Position numbers and translations under genes: made by a program. Positions 1 through 8,585 of a DNA stretch of 64,000 bases are shown in pieces. Origin of the DNA: Pseudomonas sp. ATCC PTA-122608 (GTDB lineage: Bacteria; Pseudomonadota; Gammaproteobacteria; Pseudomonadales; Pseudomonadaceae); the NCBI RefSeq assembly GCF_001952855.1, contig NZ_LPNO01000003.1:47503-111502 (forward strand), given 5' to 3'. The notes under the pieces were generated by a model, which saw only the letters and a program-made list of their open reading frames with translations, was not told where the DNA came from and searched no databases. Every line of letters begins with the position of its first letter. Within the stretch, counting starts at the first letter, position 1.

Positions 1-141
1 CACACGCAGATCAACTTCGTCTTCAAAACGCTTTTTGGTAGCAGTGGCCAGGGCCAGCTCCAGCGCTTCAAAAATCACGTTTGCCGGTACGCCCTTTTCA
101 TTGGATACCGACTCAACAACCAGCAGTACTTCTTTGCTCAT
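1..141 (-). CDS. nusA: Transcription termination/antitermination factor NusA (N-terminal part)
   Basis: Only the first 47 codons are in the window; the gene runs off the left edge. The reading begins [17 protein letters not shown] and continues with the helix typical of the NusA N-terminal RNA-polymerase-binding domain ([13 protein letters not shown]). NusA binds RNA polymerase and modulates pausing, termination and antitermination. It lies 47 bp downstream of rimP on the same strand, the usual rimP-nusA-infB operon order in gammaproteobacteria. The assignment rests on the N-terminal sequence and this context. Confidence 0.95.
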   Translation of the reverse strand, partial: MSKEVLLVVESVSNEKGVPANVIFEALELALATATKKRFEDEVDLRV

Positions 142-188
142 CGTACGCCTCGCCTTTCGCAAGCCATTGGATCCGCGGGATCCGCGTC

Positions 189-647
189 TCAGTCAAAACT
201 GGGAATAATGTTGGCCTTGTCGATCATATCGATCGGCAACAGGAACTCATGGTCTTCTACCTGCACCACGACGTCCTGCTCTTCTACACCGCGCAGAAGG
301 CCCTGAAAGTTGCGTCGCCCTTCAAAGGGAGAACGCAGCTTGATCTTCACTTGTTCACCGGCAAATTTTGCAAACTGATCAATAGTGAACAGTGGGCGTT
401 CCATGCCAGGCGAGGAAACTTCGAGGGTGTATTCAACGGAGATCGGATCTTCAACATCCAGGACACCGCTGATCTGACGGCTGACAATGGCACAATCGTC
501 CACCAGCACGCCGCCCTCTTTATCGATATAAACGCGCAACATTGAGTGGCGACCTTGAGCCGAAAACTCAATACCCCAGCATTCATAGCCTAGGGCCACG
601 ATCACCGGGGCCAACAAGGCCTGCAACTCTTCTAGCTTGCTCGACAC
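189..647 (-). CDS. rimP: Ribosome maturation factor RimP
   Basis: This 152-aa protein fits the RimP family (about 150 aa), which is needed for maturation of the 30S ribosomal subunit. Family landmarks include [10 protein letters not shown] near residue 20, the central [20 protein letters not shown] segment and the C-terminal Sm-like beta domain. A GTG start at 645-647 is chosen because a GAGGGGG Shine-Dalgarno lies about 8 nt upstream. An upstream in-frame ATG at 665 would place that motif inside the coding region. It heads the rimP-nusA operon; two terminator-like hairpins separate it from the upstream initiator tRNA, so its promoter probably lies in the short gap. Confidence 0.95.
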   Translation of the reverse strand: MSSKLEELQALLAPVIVALGYECWGIEFSAQGRHSMLRVYIDKEGGVLVDDCAIVSRQISGVLDVEDPISVEYTLEVSSPGMERPLFTIDQFAKFAGEQVKIKLRSPFEGRRNFQGLLRGVEEQDVVVQVEDHEFLLPIDMIDKANIIPSFD

Positions 648-684
648 CTGAACCCCCTCGTGCATGTATGTGCATGCTGTGCAA

Positions 685-711
685 AATAAAAAAATGGGCG
701 AAACGCCCATC
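685..711 (-). terminator. Rho-independent terminator-like hairpin upstream of rimP
   Basis: On the minus strand ATGGGCG-TTT-CGCCCAT is followed by a T-rich run. It lies between the tRNA-fMet gene and rimP, just before the rimP start, so it could end tRNA transcripts or act as a leader attenuator for rimP-nusA. The sequence alone cannot say which. Confidence 0.6.
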
Positions 712-756
712 CTTGAAACGCCGTCGAACAGCGGCGTTGAAAGTGTCCAGCTAACA

Positions 757-778
757 AAAAGCCCCTTAAAAGGGGCTC
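757..778 (-). terminator. Terminator after tRNA-fMet
   Basis: The minus strand reads AGCCCC-TTTTA-GGGGCT followed by TTTTTG, directly downstream of the tRNA CCA end. This is a canonical intrinsic terminator for the tRNA transcript. Confidence 0.8.
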
Positions 779-787
779 CGCTAAAAC

Positions 788-864
<77 letters not shown>

Positions 865-927
865 ACAAAGCTGGGGCGGAAGTATACGACCGATCCCTTA
901 CAGGGTCAATGTAACCTTCCACCTACA

Positions 928-950
928 AGAAAGCCCGCAACAGCGGGCTC
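928..950 (-). terminator. Terminator-like hairpin after tRNA-Leu
   Basis: The minus strand reads AGCCCGC-TGTT-GCGGGCT followed by TTCTTG, 11 bp after the tRNA-Leu CCA end. It probably separates the two tRNA transcripts. Confidence 0.7.
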
Positions 951-960
951 TCCTGATAAT

Positions 961-1046
961 TGGTACCGAGAAGGGGACTCGAACCCCTACACCCTATGGG
1001 CACAACCACCTCAAGGTTGCGTGTCTACCAATTCCACCACCTCGGC
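961..1046 (-). tRNA. tRNA-Leu (GAG)
   Basis: An 86-nt class II tRNA is read on the minus strand. The acceptor begins GCCGAGG and pairs with TTCTCGGT ahead of an encoded CCA. The anticodon loop CTTGAGG gives anticodon GAG (leucine CUC/CUU). A long variable arm follows the anticodon stem, as expected for leucine tRNA, and the T-loop is GGTTCGAGTCC. It lies 21 bp downstream of secG on the same strand and is probably cotranscribed with tpiA-secG. Confidence 0.97.
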
Positions 1047-1067
1047 AATACAGCGTTTACAACCTTC

Positions 1068-1451
1068 TTACTTCTGCTCTTGAGCTGGAGGTACGTCAGT
1101 CGCTGGAGTAGCCGACTTTTGCTCTTGAAGCACCGGGACATCATCAGAAGCCGGTTTTGCTTTTGGTACTTCCAACACTGCTGGATTTGGGAGACCTACT
1201 TGAGTCAGCACATGAGCTTTCTCTTTAGCAAAGTAACCTAACCCCAAGCTGGTTATGAAGAAACCGGCGGCAAGTATAGCAGTAAACTTACTAAGAAAGG
1301 TAGAGGAACCTTGGCTTCCGAACACAGTATTTGAAGCACCTGCCCCGAAAGACGCACCAGCGTCCGCACCTTTACCCTGCTGCAGCAAAACCAGAGCAAC
1401 TACGCCCAGTGCACCCAGCAGATGAAAAACAACGATGACTGTTTCCAGCAT
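1068..1451 (-). CDS. secG: Protein-export membrane protein SecG
   Basis: A 127-aa small subunit of the SecYEG translocon in the inner membrane. Residues 1-25 form a first membrane span ([21 protein letters not shown]). The conserved cytosolic loop [17 protein letters not shown] follows, then a second span near residues 55-75. The C-terminal tail is rich in Ala, Pro, Gln and Glu and low in complexity, as in other Pseudomonas SecG. The start is the ATG at 1449-1451, 4 bp after the tpiA stop, so the two are cotranscribed; tRNA-Leu follows. Confidence 0.95.
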   Translation of the reverse strand: MLETVIVVFHLLGALGVVALVLLQQGKGADAGASFGAGASNTVFGSQGSSTFLSKFTAILAAGFFITSLGLGYFAKEKAHVLTQVGLPNPAVLEVPKAKPASDDVPVLQEQKSATPATDVPPAQEQK

Positions 1452-1455
1452 TTTT

Positions 1456-2211
1456 TCAGTTTCCCGCGGCGCGACAAATCGCACCGAACTCATCTGCATT
1501 CAGGGAAGCTCCACCAATGAGCCCCCCATCGATATCCGGCATGCCGAACAGTTCGACCGCATTGGCCGCCTTCACGCTGCCGCCGTATAGAAGCCGCACA
1601 CCTCGTGCGACCTCAGAATTCTCTGCCGCCAACTGCGCGCGGATGGCTGCGTGCACATCCTGCGCCTGTTGCGGCGAAGCAGTCAGCCCGGTGCCAATGG
1701 CCCAGACCGGCTCGTAAGCGATTACTGCATTTGCAAAGGCACCGACTCCCAGCTCCTCGATGATGCTGCCCAGCTGACGCCCGACAACTTCAAGAGTTTT
1801 ACCTGACTCACGCTGCTCAAGGGTCTCCCCTATGCACAACACCGGAATCAAGCCACAAGCCTGTGCCGCTGCGAACTTGCGATTGAGTGTCCCATCACGC
1901 TCGCCCATGATCTGGCGGCGCTCGGAGTGCCCAACAAGCACCAGGGAGCAACCCGCATCAACCAGCTGACTCGGTGCAATCTCACCGGTCAACGCACCTT
2001 GCATGGATTCCACCGCAGAGTTCTGCGCGCCGACCTGAATCGACTTACCTTTCAAGCCATCAATCACTTGATTGATATACAAGCAAGGCGGGAATACCGC
2101 GACATCAACACCGCCAGGCAAGGCCAAGTGACGAAGGCCGTTGATCAGCTCAGCGACACTGGCGCGGGTACCGTGCATCTTCCAGTTACCAGCTACCATA
2201 GTGCGACGCAT
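1456..2211 (-). CDS. tpiA: Triosephosphate isomerase
   Basis: A 251-aa cytosolic glycolytic enzyme that interconverts dihydroxyacetone phosphate and glyceraldehyde 3-phosphate. All catalytic landmarks are present: NWKMHG (substrate-binding Lys) near residue 10, VGHSERR (electrophilic His) near residue 96, and [11 protein letters not shown] (catalytic Glu and the flexible loop) near residue 165, with a C-terminal LYGGSVK phosphate-binding segment. Length is normal for the family. It lies between glmM and secG in the genus-typical order, with 66 bp to glmM and 4 bp to secG. Confidence 0.97.
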   Translation of the reverse strand: MRRTMVAGNWKMHGTRASVAELINGLRHLALPGGVDVAVFPPCLYINQVIDGLKGKSIQVGAQNSAVESMQGALTGEIAPSQLVDAGCSLVLVGHSERRQIMGERDGTLNRKFAAAQACGLIPVLCIGETLEQRESGKTLEVVGRQLGSIIEELGVGAFANAVIAYEPVWAIGTGLTASPQQAQDVHAAIRAQLAAENSEVARGVRLLYGGSVKAANAVELFGMPDIDGGLIGGASLNADEFGAICRAAGN

Positions 2212-2277
2212 GCTGTACCTCGTCGGTCAAAGTGGGCGCAGATGTTACCCAACCACATCATCACTGGCAAGCCGAAT

Positions 2278-3615
2278 TCAGGCGCAAACTTCAGTTACCA
2301 GTTTTGCCAGCTCTTCGGCATAGCCGCGAACCTGTGTTTCGTCCTCGCCTTCGACCATGACACGCACCAAAGGCTCGGTACCCGACTTGCGCAACAAGAC
2401 CCGACCACGACCCGCCATCGCAGCAGTGACGCGCTCACTGGCCTCTTTCACGGCCGGATGCTCGATAGGGTTGTCACCGCCCGCAAAGCGCACGTTGAGC
2501 AGTACTTGAGGGCACTTGCGCAGTGCTTGGCGCGCCTGGGCCAGGCTTTCTTCGCGACGACGCAGCGCCAGCAGCACCTGCAGCGCGGCGATGATCGCAT
2601 CTCCGGTAGTCGTGTGCTGGAAGCAGACGATATGACCAGAGTTTTCGCCACCCACTTGCCAATTACGCTCCAGCAGATCAGCAATCACGTAGCGGTCACC
2701 GACATTGGCGCGCACAAACGGAATACCCAGATCTGCCAGGGCCAGCTCCAGCCCTAGATTGCTCATCAAGGTGCCGACGACACCGCCTTGCAGCTTGTTA
2801 CGCTCGTGCAAGTCGCGGGCAATGATGAACAACAGGTCGTCGCCATCAACAATTGCGCCCGTATGGTCGACCATCAAGACCCGGTCACCATCACCATCGA
2901 ACGCGATGCCCAGGTCAGCATGTTCAGCCAGTACAGCCGCCTGCAACTGCCCCATATGAGTCGAGCCGCAGTTGTCGTTGATGTTCAAGCCATTCGGCTG
3001 GGCCGACAGCACAGTAACGTCTGCGCCAAGCTCCTTGAACACACTCGGAGCCACTTTGTAGGTCGCGCCGTGAGCACAGTCGATGACGACTTTCAGTCCG
3101 GCAAAATTGGTACTGCTTGGTACGCTGCTTTTGCAGAATTCGATGTAACGACCAGAAGCGTCGTTAATTCGTGAAACCTTGCCCAGCTTGCTCGATTCAA
3201 CGACGGTCATCGGCGCATCCAGCAACTCTTCGATCATGTGCTCGATCTCGTCCGGCAGCTTGGTGCCCTGGCCCGAGAAGAACTTGATACCGTTGTCATC
3301 GTGAGGATTGTGCGAAGCACTGATCACAATACCGGCTTCAGCGTGGAAGGTACGCGTCAGGTAAGCGATCGCCGGCGTAGGCATCGGCCCCAGCAGCATC
3401 ACATCAGCGCCGGCAGCAGAAAGACCCGCCTCCAGCGCGGACTCAAACATGTAACCCGAGATACGCGTGTCTTTGCCCACCAGGATGCGGCAGGCACCCA
3501 TGCTGCGGAACGCCATCCCGGCAGCCCAGCCCAGCTTGAGCATGAAATCGGGAGTAATCGGAAATTCGCCGACCCGACCGCGAATGCCATCCGTGCCAAA
3601 ATACTTTTTAGTCAT
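2278..3615 (-). CDS. glmM: Phosphoglucosamine mutase
   Basis: A 445-aa enzyme converting glucosamine-6-phosphate to glucosamine-1-phosphate, the step that feeds UDP-GlcNAc for peptidoglycan and LPS. It begins [17 protein letters not shown]. The active-site phosphoserine loop [15 protein letters not shown] is near residue 100, the metal-binding DGDGDR motif near residue 240, and the C-terminal phosphate-binding [15 protein letters not shown] near residue 410. The ATG at 3613-3615 is used rather than an in-frame codon 33 nt upstream because it restores the family N-terminus. It follows folP by 16 bp. Confidence 0.96.
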   Translation of the reverse strand: MTKKYFGTDGIRGRVGEFPITPDFMLKLGWAAGMAFRSMGACRILVGKDTRISGYMFESALEAGLSAAGADVMLLGPMPTPAIAYLTRTFHAEAGIVISASHNPHDDNGIKFFSGQGTKLPDEIEHMIEELLDAPMTVVESSKLGKVSRINDASGRYIEFCKSSVPSSTNFAGLKVVIDCAHGATYKVAPSVFKELGADVTVLSAQPNGLNINDNCGSTHMGQLQAAVLAEHADLGIAFDGDGDRVLMVDHTGAIVDGDDLLFIIARDLHERNKLQGGVVGTLMSNLGLELALADLGIPFVRANVGDRYVIADLLERNWQVGGENSGHIVCFQHTTTGDAIIAALQVLLALRRREESLAQARQALRKCPQVLLNVRFAGGDNPIEHPAVKEASERVTAAMAGRGRVLLRKSGTEPLVRVMVEGEDETQVRGYAEELAKLVTEVCA

Positions 3616-3631
3616 AAGTGCTCCATCATTC

Positions 3632-4483
3632 TTATTCGGCTGATTCAACCGCTGCGATCATTCGCACCACATCTACCGTCTCGGCCACGTCATGGACGCG
3701 CAAGATACGTGCACCCTTGACCACGGCAAGTGCCGCAAGTGCCAGGCCGCCATGCAGCCGCTCACCCACCGGACGATTCAACGCCAGACCTATCATGCTC
3801 TTGCGCGAAACGCCGACCAACAAAGGGCGACCAAGGGCATGCAGGGATTCCATATGCTTGAACAGACTTAAATTGTGCTGCAAGGTTTTGGCAAAGCCAA
3901 ACCCCGGATCGAGGATTATCCGCTCAGGGGCAATCCCCACGGCTGCACATTGAGCCATGCGCTCGGCAAGGAAGCCTTTCACCTCACCGACCAGGTTGTC
4001 GTAATGCGGGTCATCCTGCATCGTCCCCGGCTCACCGAGCATATGCATCAGGCAAACTGGCAGGCCCGTGGCGGCAGCGGCATCCAAGGCACCGTCTCGC
4101 TGCAAGGAACGCACATCGTTGATCAACCCGGCGCCCAGCCGCGCAGTTTCGCGCATGACGGCCGGCGTCGAGGTGTCGACAGAGATGATCACATCCAGCT
4201 CTCGGTGGATGCGCTCGACAATCGGCGCAACCCGCCCCAGCTCTTCCAGAGGAGAAACTGCACGCGCCCCGGGACGGGTCGATTCGCCACCGACATCAAT
4301 CAGGGTCGCCCCGGCAGCCACCATAGCTTCCGCATGGCGCAGCGCAGCATCAAGCTGACTGAAGCGGCCGCCGTCGGAAAAGGAATCAGGGGTTACATTG
4401 AGAATGCCCATGACGTGTGTATGGGCCAAATCAAGAACCCGGCTGCCGCAAGGCAACCGGGTCGAGGACAACGCAGAAGTCAT
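3632..4483 (-). CDS. folP: Dihydropteroate synthase
   Basis: A 283-aa cytosolic enzyme of folate synthesis that condenses p-aminobenzoate with dihydropterin pyrophosphate; it is the sulfonamide target. Motifs seen are [13 protein letters not shown] near residue 27 (pyrophosphate loop), [11 protein letters not shown] near residue 62, ISVDTS near residue 100, [14 protein letters not shown] near residue 192 and [10 protein letters not shown] near residue 224. It lies 8 bp downstream of ftsH and 16 bp upstream of glmM, the conserved ftsH-folP-glmM operon. Confidence 0.96.
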   Translation of the reverse strand: MTSALSSTRLPCGSRVLDLAHTHVMGILNVTPDSFSDGGRFSQLDAALRHAEAMVAAGATLIDVGGESTRPGARAVSPLEELGRVAPIVERIHRELDVIISVDTSTPAVMRETARLGAGLINDVRSLQRDGALDAAAATGLPVCLMHMLGEPGTMQDDPHYDNLVGEVKGFLAERMAQCAAVGIAPERIILDPGFGFAKTLQHNLSLFKHMESLHALGRPLLVGVSRKSMIGLALNRPVGERLHGGLALAALAVVKGARILRVHDVAETVDVVRMIAAVESAE

Positions 4484-4491
4484 TTCAAACC

Positions 4492-6411
4492 TTAATGGTC
4501 AGCAGCCGGGCCGCCGATCGGGGCTTCAGGACGCTCGTTCTGTACTACTGGCGGAGTGCCCGAAGTACCCGAACCACCTTCCCAATCGCGAGGCTCGCGA
4601 GGCGTACGACCGGCCATGATGTCGTCGATCTGCTCGGCATCAATGGTCTCGTACTTCATCAGGGCATCCGCCATGGCGTCGAGCTTGTCACGGTTATCGG
4701 AGAGGATCTGCTTGGCCGTGCCGTAGCACTGGTCAATGATGCTGCGCACTTCGGAATCGATCAGCTTGGCTGTCTCGCCGGAGAAGCTGGCAGCTTGACC
4801 GCCACCACCGCGACCCAGGAACACTTCACCTTCTTCCTCGGCATACATCAAAGGACCGAGTTTTTCCGACAGGCCCCACTTGGTCACCATGTTCCGTGCA
4901 ATCTGGCTGGCACGCATGATGTCGTTGGAGGCGCCGGTGGTAACACCGTCAAAGCCCAAGGTCATCTCTTCCGCGATCCGGCCGCCATACAGCGAGCAGA
5001 TCTGGCTGATCAAGGCACGCTTGGAGAGGCTGTAGCGATCCTCTTCCGGCAGGAACATGGTAACGCCCAGCGCCCGGCCACGAGGAATGATCGACACCTT
5101 GTAGACCGGATCATGCTCAGGCACAACGCGACCAACAATGGCGTGACCGGCTTCGTGATAAGCAGTGTTCTGCTTCTCTTTCTCGGACATGACCATGGAT
5201 TTGCGCTCGGCGCCCATCATGATCTTGTCTTTCGCCAGTTCGAACTCTTTCATTTCGACGATGCGCTTGCCGGTACGCGCGGCAAACAGCGACGCCTCGT
5301 TCACCAGGTTGGCAAGGTCAGCACCGGAGAAGCCTGGAGTACCACGGGCAATCACGGCCGGAGCCACGTCGTCGCCCATTGGCACTTTGCGCATGTGCAC
5401 TTTCAGAATTTGTTCACGACCGCGGATGTCCGGCAGACCAACCACAACCTGACGGTCGAAACGGCCCGGACGCAACAGCGCAGGGTCGAGTACGTCTGGA
5501 CGGTTGGTCGCAGCAATCACGATGATGCCGTCGTTCATTTCGAAGCCGTCCATCTCAACCAGCAACTGGTTAAGAGTTTGCTCACGCTCATCATGACCGC
5601 CACCCATGCCGGCGCCACGATGGCGACCAACGGCGTCGATTTCATCGATGAAGATGATGCATGGCGCGTGCTTCTTGGCCTGTTCGAACATATCGCGAAC
5701 ACGGCTGGCACCGACACCGACGAACATTTCGACGAAGTCGGAACCGGAAATGGTGAAGAAAGGTACTTTGGCTTCGCCCGCAATGGCCTTGGCCAACAGG
5801 GTTTTACCGGTACCTGGCGGGCCAACCATCAGCACGCCGCGAGGAATACGACCACCCAGGCGCTGGAACTTGCCCGGATCCCGCAGGAATTCAACCAACT
5901 CGCCCACTTCTTCCTTGGCTTCGTCGCAACCAGCAACGTCAGCCAGGGTGGTTTTCACCTGATCTTCGGAAAGCAGGCGCGCCTTGCTCTTGCCGAAGCT
6001 CATCGGCCCGCCCTTGCCTCCCGCACCACCTTGCATCTGGCGCATGAAGAACATGAATACGGCGATGATCACCAGGATAGGGAAGCTGGCCACCAGGAGC
6101 TGGGTCCAGATGCTCTGCTGTTCAGGCTGTTTGCCTTCAACGACCACATGGTTATCCACCAGGTCGCCGATCAGGCCATTGTCCTGGATTGCCGGACGAA
6201 TGGTCTTGAAGCTGTCGCCATCGTTGCGTTTGCCGGTAATCACGTAGCCGTCAACTGCTACGCGCTCGACCTTGCCATCCTTAACTTGCTGGATGAAGTC
6301 GGAATAGTTGAGGGTCTGCGGCTCGTTAGGGCTGGAGAAGTTGTTCATCACCGTCACGAGGACAGCCGCGATGATCAACCACAGGATAAGATTCTTTGCC
6401 ATATCGTTCAA
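4492..6411 (-). CDS. ftsH: ATP-dependent zinc metalloprotease FtsH
   Basis: A 639-aa inner-membrane AAA protease for quality control of membrane proteins and short-lived regulators. An N-terminal span (about residues 5-22), a periplasmic domain and a second span (about 100-120) precede the AAA module. That module has Walker [10 protein letters not shown] near residue 195, Walker [10 protein letters not shown] and the SRH segment [18 protein letters not shown]. The zinc-protease motif HEAGH is near residue 418. A TTG start at 6409-6411 has GAGGG 8 nt upstream. The ATG three codons later is the alternative, with poorer spacing. The Gly/Pro-rich tail is usual. Confidence 0.96.
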   Translation of the reverse strand: MNDMAKNLILWLIIAAVLVTVMNNFSSPNEPQTLNYSDFIQQVKDGKVERVAVDGYVITGKRNDGDSFKTIRPAIQDNGLIGDLVDNHVVVEGKQPEQQSIWTQLLVASFPILVIIAVFMFFMRQMQGGAGGKGGPMSFGKSKARLLSEDQVKTTLADVAGCDEAKEEVGELVEFLRDPGKFQRLGGRIPRGVLMVGPPGTGKTLLAKAIAGEAKVPFFTISGSDFVEMFVGVGASRVRDMFEQAKKHAPCIIFIDEIDAVGRHRGAGMGGGHDEREQTLNQLLVEMDGFEMNDGIIVIAATNRPDVLDPALLRPGRFDRQVVVGLPDIRGREQILKVHMRKVPMGDDVAPAVIARGTPGFSGADLANLVNEASLFAARTGKRIVEMKEFELAKDKIMMGAERKSMVMSEKEKQNTAYHEAGHAIVGRVVPEHDPVYKVSIIPRGRALGVTMFLPEEDRYSLSKRALISQICSLYGGRIAEEMTLGFDGVTTGASNDIMRASQIARNMVTKWGLSEKLGPLMYAEEEGEVFLGRGGGGQAASFSGETAKLIDSEVRSIIDQCYGTAKQILSDNRDKLDAMADALMKYETIDAEQIDDIMAGRTPREPRDWEGGSGTSGTPPVVQNERPEAPIGGPAADH

Positions 6412-6602
6412 TTAACTACCCTCTGAAGCAAGCTCCGCTACTGGCGCGTGCTTCGCATGATATTCACCGGCCTAACTTACTACATTACCTACAACTCTGG
6501 CAGGCGCCGTCTGTAACCCTTTGTGAAACTTTGACTACACAATATTCGTAAAGCTTCGTGACGAAAGCGATATAAAAAAACCTATCGCCTCCGTCAAATT
6601 TC

Positions 6603-7253
6603 TCAAAAACGCTCTTCACTCGCAGCGCCTTCAATGCCACGGAAGCCGCGACCCAGCAAATACTGCTCACGGGACCTGTCCCGGGAAGAGTCAGGTTTAC
6701 GTGTCTGTACCTTGTCGAACAGCTTGCGGATGTTCTTGTGATACTCGTCGAAGCCTTCACCCTGGAAGACCTTGACCAGAAAATCACCACCCGGACGTAG
6801 TACCCGTCCCGCCAGATCCAGTGCCAATTCGCAGAGGAACATGGCTCGCGGCATATCAACAGCTGGTAATCCACTCATATTGGGGGCCATATCGGAAATC
6901 ACAAGGTCTACCTGCGAATTACCGACGGCTTCCAGTATCTGTGCCAGCACTTCATCCTGGGTAAAATCGCCGTGAACAAAGGTCACGTCCGGGATGCTGT
7001 CCATTTCCAGGATATCGGAAGCAATCAAACGACCTTGTCCACCAATCAGACGACTGGTCACTTGGGACCAGCCACCCGGGGCGGCACCCAGGTCGATAAC
7101 GCTCATGCCAGGGCGGATCAACTTGTCCTTTTCCTGGATCTCCAGCAGCTTGTAGCTGGCCCGGGAGCGGTAGCCATCCTTTTGCGCCATTTTGACGTAA
7201 GGGTCGTTGAAATGCTCTTGCAGCCACTTAAGGCTAGTTTTGGAACGGGCCAC
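6603..7253 (-). CDS. rlmE: 23S rRNA 2'-O-methyltransferase RlmE (FtsJ/RrmJ)
   Basis: A 216-aa Rossmann-fold methyltransferase that modifies U2552 of 23S rRNA in the 50S subunit. The SAM-binding motif [14 protein letters not shown] is near residue 50, [12 protein letters not shown] near residue 120 supplies the catalytic Asp, and [14 protein letters not shown] near residue 160 the catalytic Lys. The start is GTG (7251-7253), giving the family N-terminus [11 protein letters not shown]. It is the usual upstream neighbour of ftsH, here 191 bp away, and is divergent from yhbY. Confidence 0.95.
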   Translation of the reverse strand: MARSKTSLKWLQEHFNDPYVKMAQKDGYRSRASYKLLEIQEKDKLIRPGMSVIDLGAAPGGWSQVTSRLIGGQGRLIASDILEMDSIPDVTFVHGDFTQDEVLAQILEAVGNSQVDLVISDMAPNMSGLPAVDMPRAMFLCELALDLAGRVLRPGGDFLVKVFQGEGFDEYHKNIRKLFDKVQTRKPDSSRDRSREQYLLGRGFRGIEGAASEERF

Positions 7254-7358
7254 GGGCCACCTCGAAAATAAAACGGGTCGTGATTAACTGGGCGGTCCCG
7301 GACTCGCTCGGGTAAACTGGCCGCCGCTTTTTACAAGATCAGACGCAGGGGTCAGATT

Positions 7359-7667
7359 ATGCCGCTCACTCAAGAGCAGAAGAAACAGTACAAATCCATT
7401 GGCCACCATCTGAAACCAGTTTTGACTGTGGCTGACAACGGTTTGACTGAAGGTGTGTTAGCCGAACTTGAACGCGCATTGGGCGATCACGAACTGATCA
7501 AAATCAAGGTCAGCATCCTTGATCGCGAGGCGCGCCTGGCAGCCATTGCAGAACTGTGCAAGGCTGGCAAAGCGGACCTGGTTCAGGTCATCGGCAAGAT
7601 GGCGCTGCTGTATCGCAAGAACTTCAGCGTCAACAAGCAACTGTCGAACGTACACCGCTTCAAGTGA
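7359..7667 (+). CDS. yhbY: YhbY-family (CRM domain) ribosome-associated RNA-binding protein
   Basis: A 102-aa single CRM (CRS1-YhbY) domain protein. The characteristic GHHLKPVLTVADNGLTEGV segment contains a GxxG-like nucleic-acid-binding loop, and the C-terminal IGKMALLYRKN helix is conserved. The family associates with pre-50S ribosomal particles. It is transcribed divergently from rlmE across a 105-bp gap, a conserved gammaproteobacterial pair. Length is normal. Confidence 0.93.
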   Translation: MPLTQEQKKQYKSIGHHLKPVLTVADNGLTEGVLAELERALGDHELIKIKVSILDREARLAAIAELCKAGKADLVQVIGKMALLYRKNFSVNKQLSNVHRFK

Positions 7668-7675
7668 AATAAGGG

Positions 7676-8080
7676 TCACGGGCGTGCTTCGCGCGCCCTG
7701 CCACTCCATCCTGGCGCCGGCTGTACAACCAGCACCAACCCGGAAAACCCTAGCACAAGATAGCTGAACAGCTGCCAGCGCAACGCTTCCGGCAGAAAGA
7801 TGCGCACTACGCAAAACATTGCGCACGCATACAGCGCCATCAACAGCAGTTGCCCGCGTATATCCCGCCACAAACTCTCCAAGCCTTCGGCCTTGATCAG
7901 CACCAGCGCCTGAAGCGTCACGCACGCCGCTGCAAACCCCACCAGCAACGCACTCAGTAATCCGCCGACCTCATCGATCAGCAACGGTGCCAGGCCTATC
8001 AGGCCCAGCACCGGCAGAACACCAATGTGTAACAGCCATAGGCCGCCGACCCAAAGCATCTGGGCAAACTGCCAAAGCAT
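7676..8080 (-). CDS. Small multi-pass inner-membrane protein (DUF4149-like)
   Basis: A 134-aa protein with about four hydrophobic segments, near residues 7-30, 38-60, 80-100 and 105-125. Its first span (WVGGLWLLHIGVLPVL) resembles that of DUF4149/TMEM205-like proteins. No catalytic motif is seen and the function is unknown. The position between greA and yhbY is conserved in Pseudomonas. The ATG at 8078-8080 directly follows a strong hairpin (8081-8103) with no visible Shine-Dalgarno; a second ATG seven codons later is an alternative. Gene reality is likely, the start and family less so. Confidence 0.75.
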   Translation of the reverse strand: MLWQFAQMLWVGGLWLLHIGVLPVLGLIGLAPLLIDEVGGLLSALLVGFAAACVTLQALVLIKAEGLESLWRDIRGQLLLMALYACAMFCVVRIFLPEALRWQLFSYLVLGFSGLVLVVQPAPGWSGRAREARP

Positions 8081-8103
8081 GGCGCCCGCATGAAGCGGGC
8101 GCC
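8081..8103 (-). terminator. Strong GC hairpin between greA and the downstream membrane-protein gene
   Basis: Perfect 9-bp arms GGCGCCCGC / GCGGGCGCC enclose a 5-nt loop, 5 bp after the greA stop. No T run follows on the minus strand, so it may be an mRNA-stabilising or attenuating structure rather than a full terminator. It abuts the ATG of the next gene. Confidence 0.45.
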
Positions 8104-8108
8104 GTCTT

Positions 8109-8585
8109 TCAGATGTGACGAACTTCGACAATCTCGTACTCGATCACGCCACCAGGCGTCTTGACGGCCACCACATCCCCCTCTTCCTTGGCAATCAAGG
8201 CGCGGGCGAGCGGCGAACCGACGGAGATCTTGCCGAGTTTGAAGTCGGCCTCATCTTCACCCACGATGTGGTAAACCACGCTTTCGTCAGTCTCGACGTT
8301 GGCGATTTCCACGGTGGTGCCGAAAATCACCTTGCCGGTCTTCGGAATGGTCGTGACGTCGATGATCACCGCATTCTGCATACGGCCTTCAATGTCACGG
8401 ATACGCGCCTCGACCATACCTTGCTGCTCGCGGGCAGCATGGTATTCAGCGTTTTCCTTCAGGTCACCCAGTTCACGGGCCGTACCGATGTCCTGGCTCA
8501 GCTTCGGACGGACGACCTTGGTCAGGTGAGCGTGCTCTTCTTCCAGGGCTTTTGCGCCCTGGACGGTCATTGGGTATTTGATCAT
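8109..8585 (-). CDS. greA: Transcription elongation factor GreA
   Basis: A 158-aa factor that stimulates cleavage of backtracked RNA in RNA polymerase. The N-terminal antiparallel coiled coil (residues 1-75) carries the acidic tip [16 protein letters not shown]. The C-terminal FKBP-like domain includes [17 protein letters not shown]. The ATG overlaps the carB stop as ATGA, so it is translationally coupled to carB, the Pseudomonas arrangement carA-carB-greA. Confidence 0.97.
   Translation of the reverse strand: MIKYPMTVQGAKALEEEHAHLTKVVRPKLSQDIGTARELGDLKENAEYHAAREQQGMVEARIRDIEGRMQNAVIIDVTTIPKTGKVIFGTTVEIANVETDESVVYHIVGEDEADFKLGKISVGSPLARALIAKEEGDVVAVKTPGGVIEYEIVEVRHI

Noticed and set aside
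4417-6426. 669-codon plus-strand frame opposite ftsH
   Set aside because: Antisense shadow of ftsH; the ftsH motifs are complete on the other strand.
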